NCBI GenBank assembly: GCA_017311185.1 | Contig: JAESUZ010000968.1 | Coordinates: 496,001-560,000, forward strand | DNA length: 64,000 nt | Source: Proteles cristata cristata | Lineage: Eukaryota > Chordata > Mammalia > Carnivora > Hyaenidae | Direction: 5' to 3' | In this document: positions 53,184 through 64,000 of the stretch, one piece after another | How positions within the stretch are numbered: position 1 is the stretch's first letter | Layout: each line of letters begins with the position of its first letter | The notes under the pieces: model-generated | Told to the model about the DNA's origin: nothing | Seen by the model: only the letters and a program-made list of their open reading frames with translations | Database searches by the model: none | Position numbers and translations under genes: made by a program

Positions 53184-54214
53184 AGGGTGGGCAGTGCAGT
53201 GGCCCAGGTCTCCAGGTTCTGAAGGGAGGAGCCTCATCTGCTCCTGAGCTGGGCTGAGGGGGCATAGTTCATGGTCCTGGCCATCCCCCACCCTCATTCC
53301 CCACGCCGCCCAGACTGGGGCAGTCCAGCTACTCCCAAGAAATGCCACTGCCTAGTGGTGGAGATGGCAGGTAACTGGCTCTGGGTCTGCCTCTCCCATC
53401 GGATCCGGAGCTTTCTGGAGCTAGCAATGCCTCACTCGCCCGTCCACCCCCAGCACACACCACGTGCGCATCACCCACCGGCTGACGCTGTAGCCGATGC
53501 CCGGCACTGTTTCCCAGCCCCTCAGCCCCAGGGATCACATGGCCCACTGCCCACCCGAGCGAGGCCAGTCGGTCTCTCGAGCACCCCAAGACTGAGGGGA
53601 GCGCCCACAGGAGGTCCTGCTGCCTCAAGCTGAAGCCACCATTCAGGGCAGCCACACCGGCAACCCAGAGAAAGACAGCCTCCACGGGGAGGAGGAGGGA
53701 CAGGTGCACCAGGGGAGGCGGAGAAAATGAGCCCGCGAAGTCCAGGGCGAGGAAAGCCGGGGGCCCTCTGCCAGCAGCCCAGGTCCTGAGGGAGACGGGC
53801 GGCCTGCAACTGTTTGCTACAGAAGTTTCCTTTCCCTCCTAACTCTCCTTTCACTTAACCTAATTGACCTAATTGGAAAAGCTTCCTGTCCCCTGTAAGA
53901 AAATAATCGCAAAGGCGCGGGTCGGGGCCCTCCCCACCTTCCTGCTCACCAAGCCGTGCCCACCACTCACAGCTTATGAAGGCTGGGACGTGTCTGGGAA
54001 AGGCCAGCGTGGGCGGGTGGGGAGAGCCTCACAGAGAAGCCAAGGCTTGGCCAGCTGGGTGGGGTGGGCCTCAGGAGTCAGACTGTGCCTGGACTTTGTA
54101 CTTGGGCGACTGGGGTGGGGTCTGAGGAGGGCACGGCCCAAACCAGGCTTTAGTGAAACGCACATGGGAGTGTGTCTCCCGGGCACCCGGTAGGTGCTTA
54201 ATGCACAGAAGGAC

Positions 54215-54350
54215 AACACGGAAACCTCTCTGAGCCCTGATGGCCGCGTCTGCAAAACGCAGGCAGCGTCGCGAAGATACCCACAACGAACACGTGCATT
54301 TAGAGAGCTCACAGACAGTGCCTGCACAGAGTAAATAATTGGCATGTGCT
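54215..54350 (+). repeat. MIR element
   Basis: AACCTCTCTGAGCCCTGATG, GCGTCTGCAAAACGCAGGCA and ACAGTGCCTGCACAGAGTAA follow the sense MIR order. Confidence 0.75.
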
Positions 54351-54409
54351 GTTTTCTTAAAACCTACACAAAAGATGACGTCCCTCCGGCCAAGAACCAC
54401 CAAGCAGGT

Positions 54410-54735
54410 GGTATGGTCTGAACGTCTGTGTCTTCACCTCCCAAATTCATATGTTGAAACCTAAGCCCCAACGTGAGGGTGTCTGAAGGCCAGGCCTGGG
54501 AGGTGACAGGGTCAGGTGGGAGGAGCCTCCAGAACGAGACCAGTGCCCTCATTAAAGGCACCCCAGACAGCTTCCTAGCCCCAAGTCTGCAACCCGGAAG
54601 AGGGCCTCCTCCGGAACAAGCTGGCACCCTGATCTTGGACTTCCAGGCTCCAGAGCCGTGAGAAATCGATTTCTGCTGGGTATAAGCCACCCTGTCTGTG
54701 GTATTTTGTTACAGCCGCCCAGACGAGGCCGGCAA
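54410..54735 (+). repeat. Old LTR-like repeat
   Basis: ATTCATATGTTGAAACCTAA, CACCCTGATCTTGGACTTCC, TGAGAAATCGATTTCTGCTG and GTGGTATTTTGTTACAGCC are in the order of a widespread mammalian LTR-type repeat. Family uncertain. Confidence 0.65.
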
Positions 54736-55039
54736 GGAATGAGAACGGTGAGGAACGCCGCTCCCTCCTGAGCACGGAAGCAGAGGTGAGCAGAAAGGGC
54801 ATCGGGAGGGCAGGGTCAACCTTCAGGGTGGCAGGGCCAGGGAGGGGAAGCCAGAAGGGAACTGTCCCCCAGGTCAAAGACCAGAACAGAGGTGGCGGTG
54901 CTGGGAGAAGGCTACAGTGAGAGGCTAATGGGCACAGTGCCCCAGGGCGGACACACAGCTAGGGGGAGGGTATGAGCCACATGTGTGTGGACAGAGGCTG
55001 TACTGGGCCCAGCAGCAATGACAACTGGTCACTCGCCCT

Positions 55040-55250
55040 ACCCCAGTGCACACACTTCACACACATCCAACCGTCTGATTCTCACAACAACCCTAAAAGA
55101 TAGACACCGTAAGCGCCCTCGTTTTATATACAGGGAAACTGAGGCAGAGAGGTGCAGCGACTTGTCCGTGGTCACATGGCTAGGAAGGAACAGGGCTGGA
55201 ATCTACATCCAGGCTGTCAAGTGCCAGCATCCAGCCTCTTAACCACCAAA
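55040..55250 (-). repeat. MIR element
   Basis: GATTCTCACAACAACCCTAA, GGGAAACTGAGGCAGAGAGG and GTCACATGGCTAGGAAG. Confidence 0.85.
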
Positions 55251-56920
55251 TCAGACAGCAGATCCCGTAGGGGGATTGGTACCTCTGTGGGCAGATCCCC
55301 CCACTTGGGAGTTTGAGCTCTGGGTGCAGAATTCCAGAGAGCACCCTGCCAGCCTGCCGGGTGCTCCTAGAAGCTGAGGCTCTTCCCAGGCTCCCTCTGC
55401 AAGGTCGCCTGCCTTTGAAGCTCCACTCCATCCCTGGGTCAGGCACTGCAAATGCTCACAGCCCCTGGAGGAAGGTGCCTGGGCCCCCTGCCCCTCTGTG
55501 TGCAAAAGTCAGAGGGACAGAACAACCCCTTCCCTCAATCACCTATATCCTTTGCTGCTCCTCCTTCCCAACAGCCACTGGACCTCCTTTTTGGACTCCA
55601 AGCACTTACCCCCACTACTTCCCCTGCCTGAAGCCCCCGTGTGGCATTCTGGCAGCAAACTTATGCCAGGTGCCCCATCAAGCTTCCTGCACCACCCCAT
55701 CCTCCAGGAGTCCTTCCAATGTTGCAGCCACCCCACCAAGGCGCTCATCAAGCAAGCCATCGAGTGTGGCAAGGCTGTACTCCCTGGGGGCAGCAAAGTG
55801 CCCCTTCTGTATACCTGCCAGCCCCTGGCAGTGCTGGACCAGGTGACAGCAGCTGGATGAATGAAGGACTCATTGTTTACATTACAACTGGTGGGGAGTC
55901 TTGCCACACATGGTGTTTCCGGCACTCTTCTCCTTCTCTGCCAGCAGCCCTAGGCCGGTACTACCGCCACTAACCTCCCCGTGGCATCTTACAGGGGTGA
56001 GGACATCGCCCCCCCCCCCCCACTGCAGAAGCGGGGTATCAAAGGTTCAGAATGCGCTACTGGATGTGTGACTCCCCGCACCCCAAGATGCCTCCTCTGT
56101 CCATCCTTCCCAGGGTGGGGCCAGGGCCTGCGTGGCAGTGCCCAGTGGGCACCCGCCCCGCCCAGGCCCCGCCTGAAGGGCCCAAGCGGGCGCGCCCTGG
56201 AGGCCCAGCAAAGCAGCTCGGTGGCGATGGCCCCTCCCTGTGGGGAGGGCAGAAAATCTGCTGCCTCACCAGCTACCAGCGCCAGCCTGGGGGGGTACCC
56301 CTGCGGGAAGCCGCCCTGCCCCAGTCTCCCTCTTACCCCCTCCACCATGCACTTCAACCAAGTTTTGCAAAGGGAAACGGCCGGGCGACCCCAGCCGGCG
56401 GGGCGGGGGCTCCGTGTTCTCCTAGACCCCGCAGTCTGGAGAAGGGAGCTGTATGGCCGCGCCCACCAGGCTGTGGCCCCCTTCCCCCCCGCCCCCCACC
56501 CACCGCCTGGGAGCTCAGAGAGCCCTGCGGCGCGTGCAACCGCCCAGCGCTGCCCTTGAGAGCCGATACGGGCGCCCCCCCACACACCCCAGCAGATGTG
56601 CCGAACCCCCGTCTGCGGATGCGCGCGCCTACGGTGCCGGAGATGCCTTCACCGAGGGGACTCGCCGCCCGGGAAGCCCCCCGCTACGCCAGCAGCGCCC
56701 CCTCGCCTGCGGGCGACGGGGAAGTTGGGGGTGCGCGGGGAGCAGGTCCCGCTCACGCCCACCCACTGGCCCCCGGCCCGCCGGCCTCTCCCACGCCGCG
56801 ACAATGCCTGCGGGCGGCCGCCCCGCCGCAGCCCAGGCCGGGCCCCGCCGCCTCCCGCATCCCTCTCTCCTTTGTTGCCCGGCGAGCCCCCTCCCCCGAG
56901 GGCCCTCCGGCTGCTCCTAC

Positions 56921-57235
56921 CTGCGCCCCTCCCGCTGCGGGCTGCGCGGCGGGCGTCCCGGAGCCCGGTCTCCTCGGCTCCCGGCCCGGGCGCCGCGGGG
57001 GGAGAAATGCAGCGGCCCCTCCCCGCGCGCCGCTGCCCACCGGCCGCAGCCCCTCCCGGCGCCGGGGCTCCGAGCTCGCGCTCCGGGCCCGGGCCACGCC
57101 GCGGCCGCAGCCGCGTCCGGGCGGCGGCGGCGGAAGGCGGGCGGCGCGCACCGAGCAGCCCCGGCCGCCTGCGCGCCCCGCGGCCGAGCCGAGCCGAGCC
57201 GAGCCGAGCGGGAGCGGAGCGAGCGGCCCGGCTCC
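56921..57235 (-). other. CLIP2: Predicted non-coding first exon of CLIP2 (5' UTR)
   Basis: On the minus strand the CpG island contains a good donor, GGCGCAG followed by GTAGGA, placing the exon end at 56921. The right-hand limit is a guess set just below the GC boxes. No ATG occurs on the minus strand in this interval, which fits a leader exon spliced to the acceptor at 39091. It includes a (GAGCC)4 pentamer run at 57186-57209. An alternative first exon elsewhere in the island cannot be excluded. Confidence 0.55.
57186..57209. repeat. GAGCC pentamer tandem repeat
   Basis: Four complete GAGCC units plus a partial fifth lie in the promoter island, close to the presumed start of transcription. 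Read on the CLIP2 strand this is a CGGCT repeat in the early leader. Confidence 0.85.
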
Positions 57236-58334
57236 GGGAGGGAACAAAAGGGGCCGGCGCTGGGGCGGGCGCGGGAGGGCGGGGCCTGGCGCGGCGGGGG
57301 TCGGGCGCGCGTTCACGTGGTCTCGCGTTTCTCTGGCCGCCGCGCCGCGCCGCAAGCGGGCGGGCGGGCGGAAAACGCTGCAGCGTACCTTGTCCTCCGC
57401 CCGAGGCAATCAGTCAGTCGTGGGGCATCTGGGGTGCCCCCGCTCCCGCCTCGGCGGTGGTCACCTATTGGCGCCGAAATCGTGTTAATGAAAGAGCACC
57501 CTTCAGCCTTGCTCTGCTCACAAGGATGTCCCAGACCACTGGGAGATGTGCAAACTCGAGGGGGGGGCGGGATGGGGAGTTTCCCCGAAGGCTTCACAGA
57601 GGAGGTGACATTTGGACTGGACAGGAACTGATGAGGAGGAGATGGTGTCGCCGGTAGAGCCCAGCTGAGAACTCCAGGTCTTACTGAGCTGTCCTGAGGC
57701 CGAGGCAGGTGGGGGGAACCGGCGCCAGTGTCTCCGTGACACACTCCCAACATGTGATGGGAAAAAGTGGTACCCAAGACCCAGATGAATATTGCACCCT
57801 CCTCCCAGGAGTAAGGCCTGTCTCCTGGGGTATTAGAGGAGTTGACACAACTTCCAGCACCCCACCCCACCCTGGGGTGGGGAGGGAGAGGTTACATGCC
57901 AGACCAGGAGCAAGAAATAACAGAATCCCAACACCCATAGGTGCCTGTACTGTGACTCTCTACGCCACCTTCCCCGGCCTTGATAAGCTAACCTCTGAGC
58001 AATTGCCCTTAGTTCTACGAGTAGTGCCTTTGTCCCCTTCTCTACTGGACAAATCATCCCTCCCTTTCAAAGCCCAGCTCAAATTCACCTCCATTTCCCT
58101 TGAGCATGAGAATGTGGGTGTGTTGAGGAAGGCTGTGGTCCGCACAGAGACACTGACTCCAAGGACAGGCAGGCACCGGACATTCTCATTCATACCCCCT
58201 AGGGCACCCTGTGCCTGGCTGAGGGTAGACACTCAGTGATACTCGAATGAATGAACTGGCTTAGTTACCACCACCAACCCTCCCTGCTTTGGTATCCATC
58301 GTCTTTGAGAAATGAGTTAACCTCTTAAGAGCCT

Positions 58335-58556
58335 TTTTTTAAAAAAATAATGTTTATTGATTTATTTTGAGAAAGACAGAGTGCACATTTGGGAGCAGAG
58401 AAGAGACAGAGTCAGAGGGAGAGAGAGAATCTCAAGCAGACTCCACGCTGTCAGCACAGAGCCCAGTGTGGGACTTGAACTCACAAACTACGAATCCATG
58501 ACCTGAGCCGAAATCAAGAGTCTGATACTCAACCCACTGAGCCACCCGGGCGCCCC
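58335..58556 (-). mobile_element. Felid SINE
   Basis: Reverse copy from AATGTTTATTGATTTATTTT to the head CCACCCGGGCGCCCC. Confidence 0.92.
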
Positions 58557-59056
58557 AAGGCCAGAAGTTCTTAAGCTTTTAAGGGCACACATGCCTTTGA
58601 AACTTTGAACCCTGTAGAGGATCTCCCAGAAACGTGAAATATGCTCATGCACGTACACGTGTGCACGCACGCACACATATTCTTGCACACACATGTACGC
58701 ACAGAGTTTTGCAGACAGTTCAGGCAATTCACAGACCCCCTTGAATCCCCACCTGGTCTGTACACCCAGGTTCTAGGGTAGAGAACTCCGAAAAGACAGA
58801 GGTAAGCACATCAGGGGGGAACAGAGTGTAAAGAGTATGATTTACTCAAATGGGTGGGTTTCTGCCCCAGATCAAATGGCACCTGGGTCCTGGGGGCACT
58901 TCTCCCTTCTTTGACGCATAAAGCTTCTGGAAACGGGAAAATGGCCAAAGTTCCCAGGACATCAACCCTCCAGAAATAGACTAATAAGTTTTTCTGTTGG
59001 AAACGAAACCATTGTTTAGTCCGATCCCTCCTTCCACAGGTGGATAAACTGAGGTC

Positions 59057-59106
59057 TAAAGAGAGGCAGGAGTAATAATAATAATAATAAAATAAAGAGA
59101 GGCAGG
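59057..59106. repeat. Tail-only insertion with flanking direct repeat
   Basis: TAAAGAGAGGCAGG (59057-59070) recurs at 59093-59106, with only 22 bases of AATAAT-type sequence between. Confidence 0.75.
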
Positions 59107-59729
59107 GATTTGTCCAGGTCACAAGGTCCTGCAGTGATGCACCTGAGCTCCCCTGTGCCTGGGGGGGGGGGGTTTCAGCCACACCCTCCTGCCTCCCACC
59201 CACCCCTGACCCCCCCACCAGCCCCTCCCTCACTGACAGCCCCCTGTGCTATTCAGACCAACAGTGCACACAGTACTAGCTTCCCCTTCCCTGGACCCCG
59301 AGGGCAGAGCTGCAAAGGAACAACTCACCTGCTGCCTCCTAGCTTGTTCTAGGTGAGAAAAGATACTTTCTATCTCGGGGAAGCTTGCATTGTGGCTTTC
59401 TGCTTCCTGCAGCCAAGTGCAGGCAGTAGATGAAAAGGGTGGAGCTGGGCATGATGCCCTGGGGCATCGGGCCTCTGGGAGGTTTAGGTGTGGCCGGTGA
59501 GGACCAGGGGCGGAGAGCCCTCCCAGCTGACCTCTCGCCCAGGGCTTTTGTCTCCATGGGAAGTGCTGATTTGGCCATTTTCATGCTGACACTGGCCCTG
59601 ACTGGCAGCCCACAGGACCGAAAGGGGGACTGGGGGGGAGGGGGGCTTTCATGGGAAGAGCACTTTGGGAATGACAGGGGGGCCAGGGCAAGGCTTGTGT
59701 GGCCAGCAGGTTGCTGCCTCTCTGCTGTA

Positions 59730-60130
59730 CTTTTTACTGTTTTATTTTTTAGGATCGACAGGATTTGGGATGTGATGAAATATTTTACAGCCTCTGAATT
59801 GCTTTTTACTAGGAACTTGTAACAAAGGTCCTATATTTAGGTCAGTTGAAAACTGCACATCACATGCCCCTGAAACTGACATGATACTGTGAGATTAATT
59901 CTACTCCAGTTTTTCTTAAATGAACGTTTTTAAAACTGTGAGTACGGTGGACTTTCAACCTTGTCACCTACATTGGTGGGGGGGAGGGCGACTGGTAACC
60001 CTGGTGGGCTTTGGGGGCGTGGGGAGGGATCTTCGAGATATTTCTCTCCCCTTTTCTGTATTTTTCTACAATCAACATGTGTTACTTAACGAACAAAAGA
60101 AATTTAAACCCAAACCCGTTTCTGTTAAGA
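59730..60130 (+). repeat. LINE-type 3' end (family uncertain)
   Basis: CTGTATTTTTCTACAATCAA then CATGTGTTACTTAACGAAC is a common LINE 3' phrase. The part before it is worn. Confidence 0.45.
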
Positions 60131-60984
60131 TGATTGTTGGGATGTTGTGTTTCTGTTAAAAACACAAAAAAATGATTGTTTGGATGCTGTTGCTGCGGCC
60201 TCGGCCTGGGAGTGACATCACCATGGAGATATCAGCTGAGGCCATCCCTCGGAAGGCCACACCCTGTCTTGCAAACACGTGGACTTTCTCTGCCTTCCCT
60301 CCCGGAGAATCACAGTACCTCCCTCCGGGTTGATACAGCCCATCGTGTGAGGAGCCCAGCAGCGACTGGAAATAGGGGTGCTTCTCCCTGCTGGGGGTTT
60401 TTCCAAGTTCCTGGGGGTTTTGTCCAGGCGGCTTCCCTGATTCCCTGAGGACAGATGGTAAACCAAGGCTAACGGAGTGAACAAAAACCTGGTACCGCTG
60501 AGTTTTGATTACAGGGTAGATTTCAAGCTCAGAACTGTGTATGGGTTGCAGAAATAACAAGGACCCCTTGGAGAGGAACGAGCAGAGGGAAGTTTCTCCA
60601 GAGCTTGCTATATAGTGAAGGAGGCTGCCCCATCATCTGCAAACACTCCAGGCTGGCCAGGGAGTGGGATAGCCTCAGACAGGGCAAGAGGGACAATGGC
60701 ATTGTGTCTGGACCACAGGACGCTGGCACCGAGAGGCTGGGGGCAGGATAACTTGAATCAGGATGTGTGTCACCTCTGTGATTGGTGAGGGGGACCCACT
60801 TGGCTTTCTCTGGCTGGTCCTGAGTTGGCAGTGGGGGCAAAAATGCAGGAGGCCGGCAGTTACTGATGGAGTCCAGGCCATCTGGGGCCGAGCGCTATGG
60901 GGATTGATCATTTTGCCCTTCCTGGACCTCAGGCTGCAGACTGTGGGTTGGTTCATTTTCATATGTGGTCTGGCTGTTGTATCT

Positions 60985-61080
60985 TAGAGAGGACGAAACC
61001 AAGTCACGGAGAGGTTAAGGGACACGGCCAAGGTCACACAGCTCCTGAGTGGAGGGTAAGGTTGGCCAGGCCTCCGGGCT
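60985..61080 (-). repeat. MIR-like fragment
   Basis: CACGGAGAGGTTAAGGGACA and CCAAGGTCACACAGCTCCTG. Confidence 0.75.
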
Positions 61081-62825
61081 TCAGAGCTGGGCATAGAGCG
61101 GAGCAGAGAGATGCCACCTTGAACTCCAATGTGAGCTCTGCCACCTTCCAGCCTCGTGACCCGCAGTGACCCGCAGCAGGCAGCCTAGGAAACCGTCCCC
61201 TCCACAGGGCGACCGCCAGAGCCACACTGAGAGGGGACTCTGCCTGATATGTGCCATATCCATGTGTACCTGCTGAGGCCCTACTGTGCGCTGCACCTAT
61301 TGCTTCCTGTATGTCATATGGTTCGGAGCCTCTGAGAGCCTGTAAACTCGTGTCATCCTCGGGATGCCCTGGGAGCAGGGTCTGCTTCGGGCCACGTTTA
61401 CAGGCAAGGGTCTGACACAGGCTCTCAGGGCAGGTAAGGAGCGGCGCTGCATGGAGCCCAGGGCCCCCGGGACCAGACCCCATGTGTTAGCGCCGCACGC
61501 CCTGCCCCTCGGACAAAATAGAGACTGAAGGACAGCAGGAGCACCTGATGAGGTGGAGATGAGGCCCAGGTGCCTCTGGCCTCCACTCCTCATCCTGGAG
61601 TTGCTTCCTCCTTGAGTCCCGCGCTGGGCCAGCCACCTGTTCTCCCCTTGCCGAGGGAAGTTTCTAGAAGGTGCTGGCTGCAGGACCCCTTGGCAGCCCC
61701 TTGGTTTCCAGCCTCCACCGCTGCTATTCCTCATTCCTCTCTCCTCCTCCAAGCCCCCAGGTTTGCACATCTGGGCCCCGCGTCACACCCTGGAGGCGTG
61801 TTTATTCTGTGTTTCCGCCAGCCTCTTGCCTGGGGACACTGCCAGCGTCTTTCTCCCTGGGACATTGCCCACTGGCCTTTCCTCCCCCCTCCTTGTCCAG
61901 GGCTTGCCCACCCCCTCACAAGTGGCCCGGGTCCAAGCAGACATCTCCTTTGGGTCCTTTAGTGTCCCTCGAAGAAGTCACACGGATCACCCGTCACCCG
62001 CGCCAAAGCCATGAAACCGGAGCCTGGCAGGAACGTTACCAGTTTTTTACTTCACACGAGAAGCCCCTGGCAAGACAAGTGTGCTGTCACCATGTCCTTC
62101 AAGAAAGGGTGTTCCGGCACCAGGAAAGGGTGAGGGCATCCTTTGGGAATAAAAGACAGCCCTTGAAGTACCTCTGGCTTTCTGGAAAGCTCTTGTTTTG
62201 TTCCCTTTGCTGCCGCTGGAGGGATGCGAGGTCGAAGCTGGCGGCTGTTCCTGGAACGTGTGGGACCCGTGTCCTGTGGAGGGTCCCACTCCGGATCCGA
62301 GGGCCCAGGGCGCCGGCCTTCCCGGTCCCACCCCGATCCTGCTGGTCTCGGCCATCTTGCTTTCCTAACAGAATTGCGCTGCCCAGTCTGGCTTTTCTTA
62401 GATTGGCTCACACATCCATCCATTTCCCCCCTCCCTTCCGGGGCCCCTCTGAGCCTTGGATGTCATTATGCACGCCTCCCCCCCACCCCAGTGTCTGCGA
62501 ACCAGAAGCGAGGAGGTCATCTGTCCAAGCCCTGATGTTTGGGAACAGCAGAGACAAGGTACCATTAGGCGAAGCACCGCCAGGAACGCTACCAGCCCTC
62601 TAAACTCCGCAGCCCCTCTCTCTACCGCTCACCCGTGGCCCCTTCATCCCACAGACGGGGGCCATGTGAGTATAATATGCAGAAGCTAGCACTGGGACAC
62701 AACCTGCAGTTGCCCAGCAACAAAACCCCTTTTAGCTTGAAACCCCATAGCCCCTCCTCTGCCCAGTGTGTGGCTTCAAAATTGCTTTGCAAAGGTATGC
62801 ACAGGTGTACATCGTATAAGTTTTT

Positions 62826-63033
62826 TTGAACCTCATTTTTGAGAGACGGAGAAACAGAGTCCGTCTGAGTGGAGGAGGGCAGAGAGAGAGACACACACAC
62901 ACAGAATCTGAAACAGGCTCCAGGCTCTGAGCTGTCAGCATAGAGCCCAACGTGGGGCTCGAACCCACGAACTGTGAGATCATGACCTGAGAGGAAGGCA
63001 GACGCTTAACCGACTGAGCTCGCCAGGCGGCCC
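62826..63033 (-). mobile_element. Felid SINE with flanking duplication
   Basis: Reverse copy. AGGTGTACATCGTATAA before it and AGGTGTACACAGTATAA after its head are the target-site duplication. Confidence 0.93.
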
Positions 63034-64000
63034 CAGGTGTACACAGTATAAAGTAATCGGAGCTCTGAGGGAGTTATGAGCAGGATGCTTAGGGCTGCGT
63101 TTAATTCTCAAGAGAAAGGCAGCTTCCTGGAGGAGGTGACAGCCTGGATGTGTCTCGAGGATAAGTGTGTGGCAGGCAGCGGGGGCAGCCTGAAGGTGAC
63201 GTCGGGAAGAATCTTAAGGAGCTCCGGAGGCAAGGACACAAGGAAACCAGGGCTCAGATGGGGACCAAGGGGCGGCCAGCCTGGTCAGCGAGGGCCTCAT
63301 GTGGCTGGGCTGCGAGGTGGGCTTTTCGGTAAGGGCAACAGGGAGCCCTGAACGGTTCGAAGCAGGGAAGAGACATGAATTAGACCTAGAGCCTGGCTCC
63401 CTAGGGCTCCAAGGAGGCATAACAGGGCGGTCAAGGACAAGGGGCTGGGGCAGAGACTCTGGACAGAGAGGCACGGCTGCTCAGCTCCCCGGGGCCCCAA
63501 CTCCTAGCAGGGACCGGGCTGAGAAGGAGAACATCATGGAGGATGGGACCCCCCCCCATGCTCTGGGCTCCCAGCTCCTCCCAGCGGGAGGAGGCCCCCC
63601 AGCCCGGAGGCCTGTAAGCAGGGGAGGGTCTTGCTCCCCGCGGTTGGTGAGAAGGGTGGGCTCCAGCTGCCTACCTCAGAAAGCTCCCAGGGGTCCGGGG
63701 TCCAGGCAGCAATCGGCCCAGCCTGGCAGGCAGGGCAAAGACACCCCTGTTTTCCCAAGGCAGCTGCCCTTGCCGCGACAATCAGCGTTCTCCCCAGCTC
63801 CTGAAGGGATGTGGTGTTAGAATCCCACGCTCTGGGCACAGAGCTCCCTGTGGCTGTCAGAAACGGGGGTGGGGGTGGGGTGGGGGGTGGCACTGGACTC
63901 AGAGAAAGTGGCTTCCCAAACAGGAATGCCTCGGGGGGTCCAGATTAGGGGTGGGGAGCACCCCACTGGGGTATCCCTCTGGCGCTGTACTAATGATGTA

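Larger units (their letters stand above)
39092..56920 (-). other. CLIP2: CLIP2 intron 1
   Basis: A 17.8 kb first intron. 39100-41450 is repeat-poor and GC-rich. 41459-42560 and 47540-49660 are dense SINE/L1 mosaics. 44160-44720 is a CpG-rich block with a CCAAT box. 49860-56400 holds MIRs, two full minus SINEs, one SINE tail, an LTR-like element, and an unassigned open frame near 55500-55860. Confidence 0.8.
56440..57480 (-). promoter_or_regulatory. CLIP2: CpG-island promoter of CLIP2
   Basis: This is the most CpG-dense stretch of the window, GC-rich throughout, and it sits at the 5' end of the minus-strand gene. Two GC boxes (57263-57270 and 57277-57286), a CACGTG E-box (57314-57319) and an inverted CCAAT box beside an E2F-like TTGGCGCC (57467-57475) lie upstream of the predicted exon 1. 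No TATA box is evident, as usual for a dispersed CpG-island start. The exact start site cannot be read from sequence alone. Long open frames across it are by-products of base composition. Confidence 0.75.
57481..64000. other. Upstream flank of CLIP2, no gene recognised
   Basis: Two SINEs (58335-58556, 62826-63033), a MIR-like piece (60985-61080), a LINE-like end (59730-60130) and simple repeats are seen. In human the next gene on this side is RFC2, but no RFC2 exon or its P-loop peptide is encoded here, so that gene must lie further right if the order is conserved. Confidence 0.7.

Noticed and set aside
56052..57631. Long plus-strand open frames (up to 478 codons) over the CpG island
   Set aside because: Stop codons are rare in such GC-rich DNA. 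The peptides are Pro/Arg/Ala/Gly-rich in all frames and match no domain.
57481..64000. Possible exon of RFC2, expected nearby from human gene order
   Set aside because: No RFC2 peptide, P-loop (GPPGTGKT) or second CpG island is found in this flank.

Overview
The window is mammalian nuclear DNA and almost certainly comes from a cat-family (felid) carnivore. About 45 copies of a tRNA-headed SINE are scattered across it. The copies share a GGGGCGCCTGGGTGGCTCAG head, a CT-rich body and an AATAAATAAACATTAAAA tail, the layout of the carnivore CAN SINE in its felid form (SINEC_Fc type). Older mammal-wide repeats (MIR, L2, L1 fossils, an LTR-like element and a Tigger-type MITE) fill much of the rest. 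The only protein-coding gene I can support runs on the minus strand across most of the window. It is CLIP2 (CYLN2, CLIP-115), a microtubule plus-end linker protein that lies in the Williams-Beuren region (7q11.23) in human.

Layout, in transcript order (right to left). 57.2-64 kb is upstream flanking DNA with repeats and no exon I can recognise. 56.4-57.4 kb is a CpG-island promoter with a predicted non-coding exon 1 ending at 56921. A 17.8 kb intron 1 follows. Exon 2 (38895-39091) carries a short three-ATG upstream ORF and the start codon at 39024. Exon 3 (23067-23620) encodes the first CAP-Gly domain. Exons 3 (end), 4 (17346-17470) and 5 (16079-16292) encode the second CAP-Gly domain and a serine-rich stretch. 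Exons 6-12 (15119 down to 231) encode the start and centre of the long coiled coil. Exon 9 (6256-6360) is exactly 35 codons and matches the segment absent from the shorter human isoform. The gene runs off the left edge, so roughly the last 190 codons and the 3' UTR are missing.

The eleven coding segments join in frame with canonical GT-AG boundaries and give 857 codons without a stop. The CAP-Gly domains carry the GKNDG motif that binds EEY/F tails of tubulin and EB proteins, and the coiled coil serves dimerisation, so the protein encoded here should be functional.

Nothing in the window looks like a new biological system. The observations most worth checking are: a weak-acceptor cassette exon with a long CT microsatellite just upstream; a 12-bp in-frame tandem repeat in the coiled coil; the small upstream ORF; a SINE in intron 11 that presents a strong cryptic 3' splice site to the CLIP2 transcript; several nested retroposon insertions; and a tail-only insertion with its own flanking duplication. 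Family names and comparisons with the human protein come from memory, not from a search.
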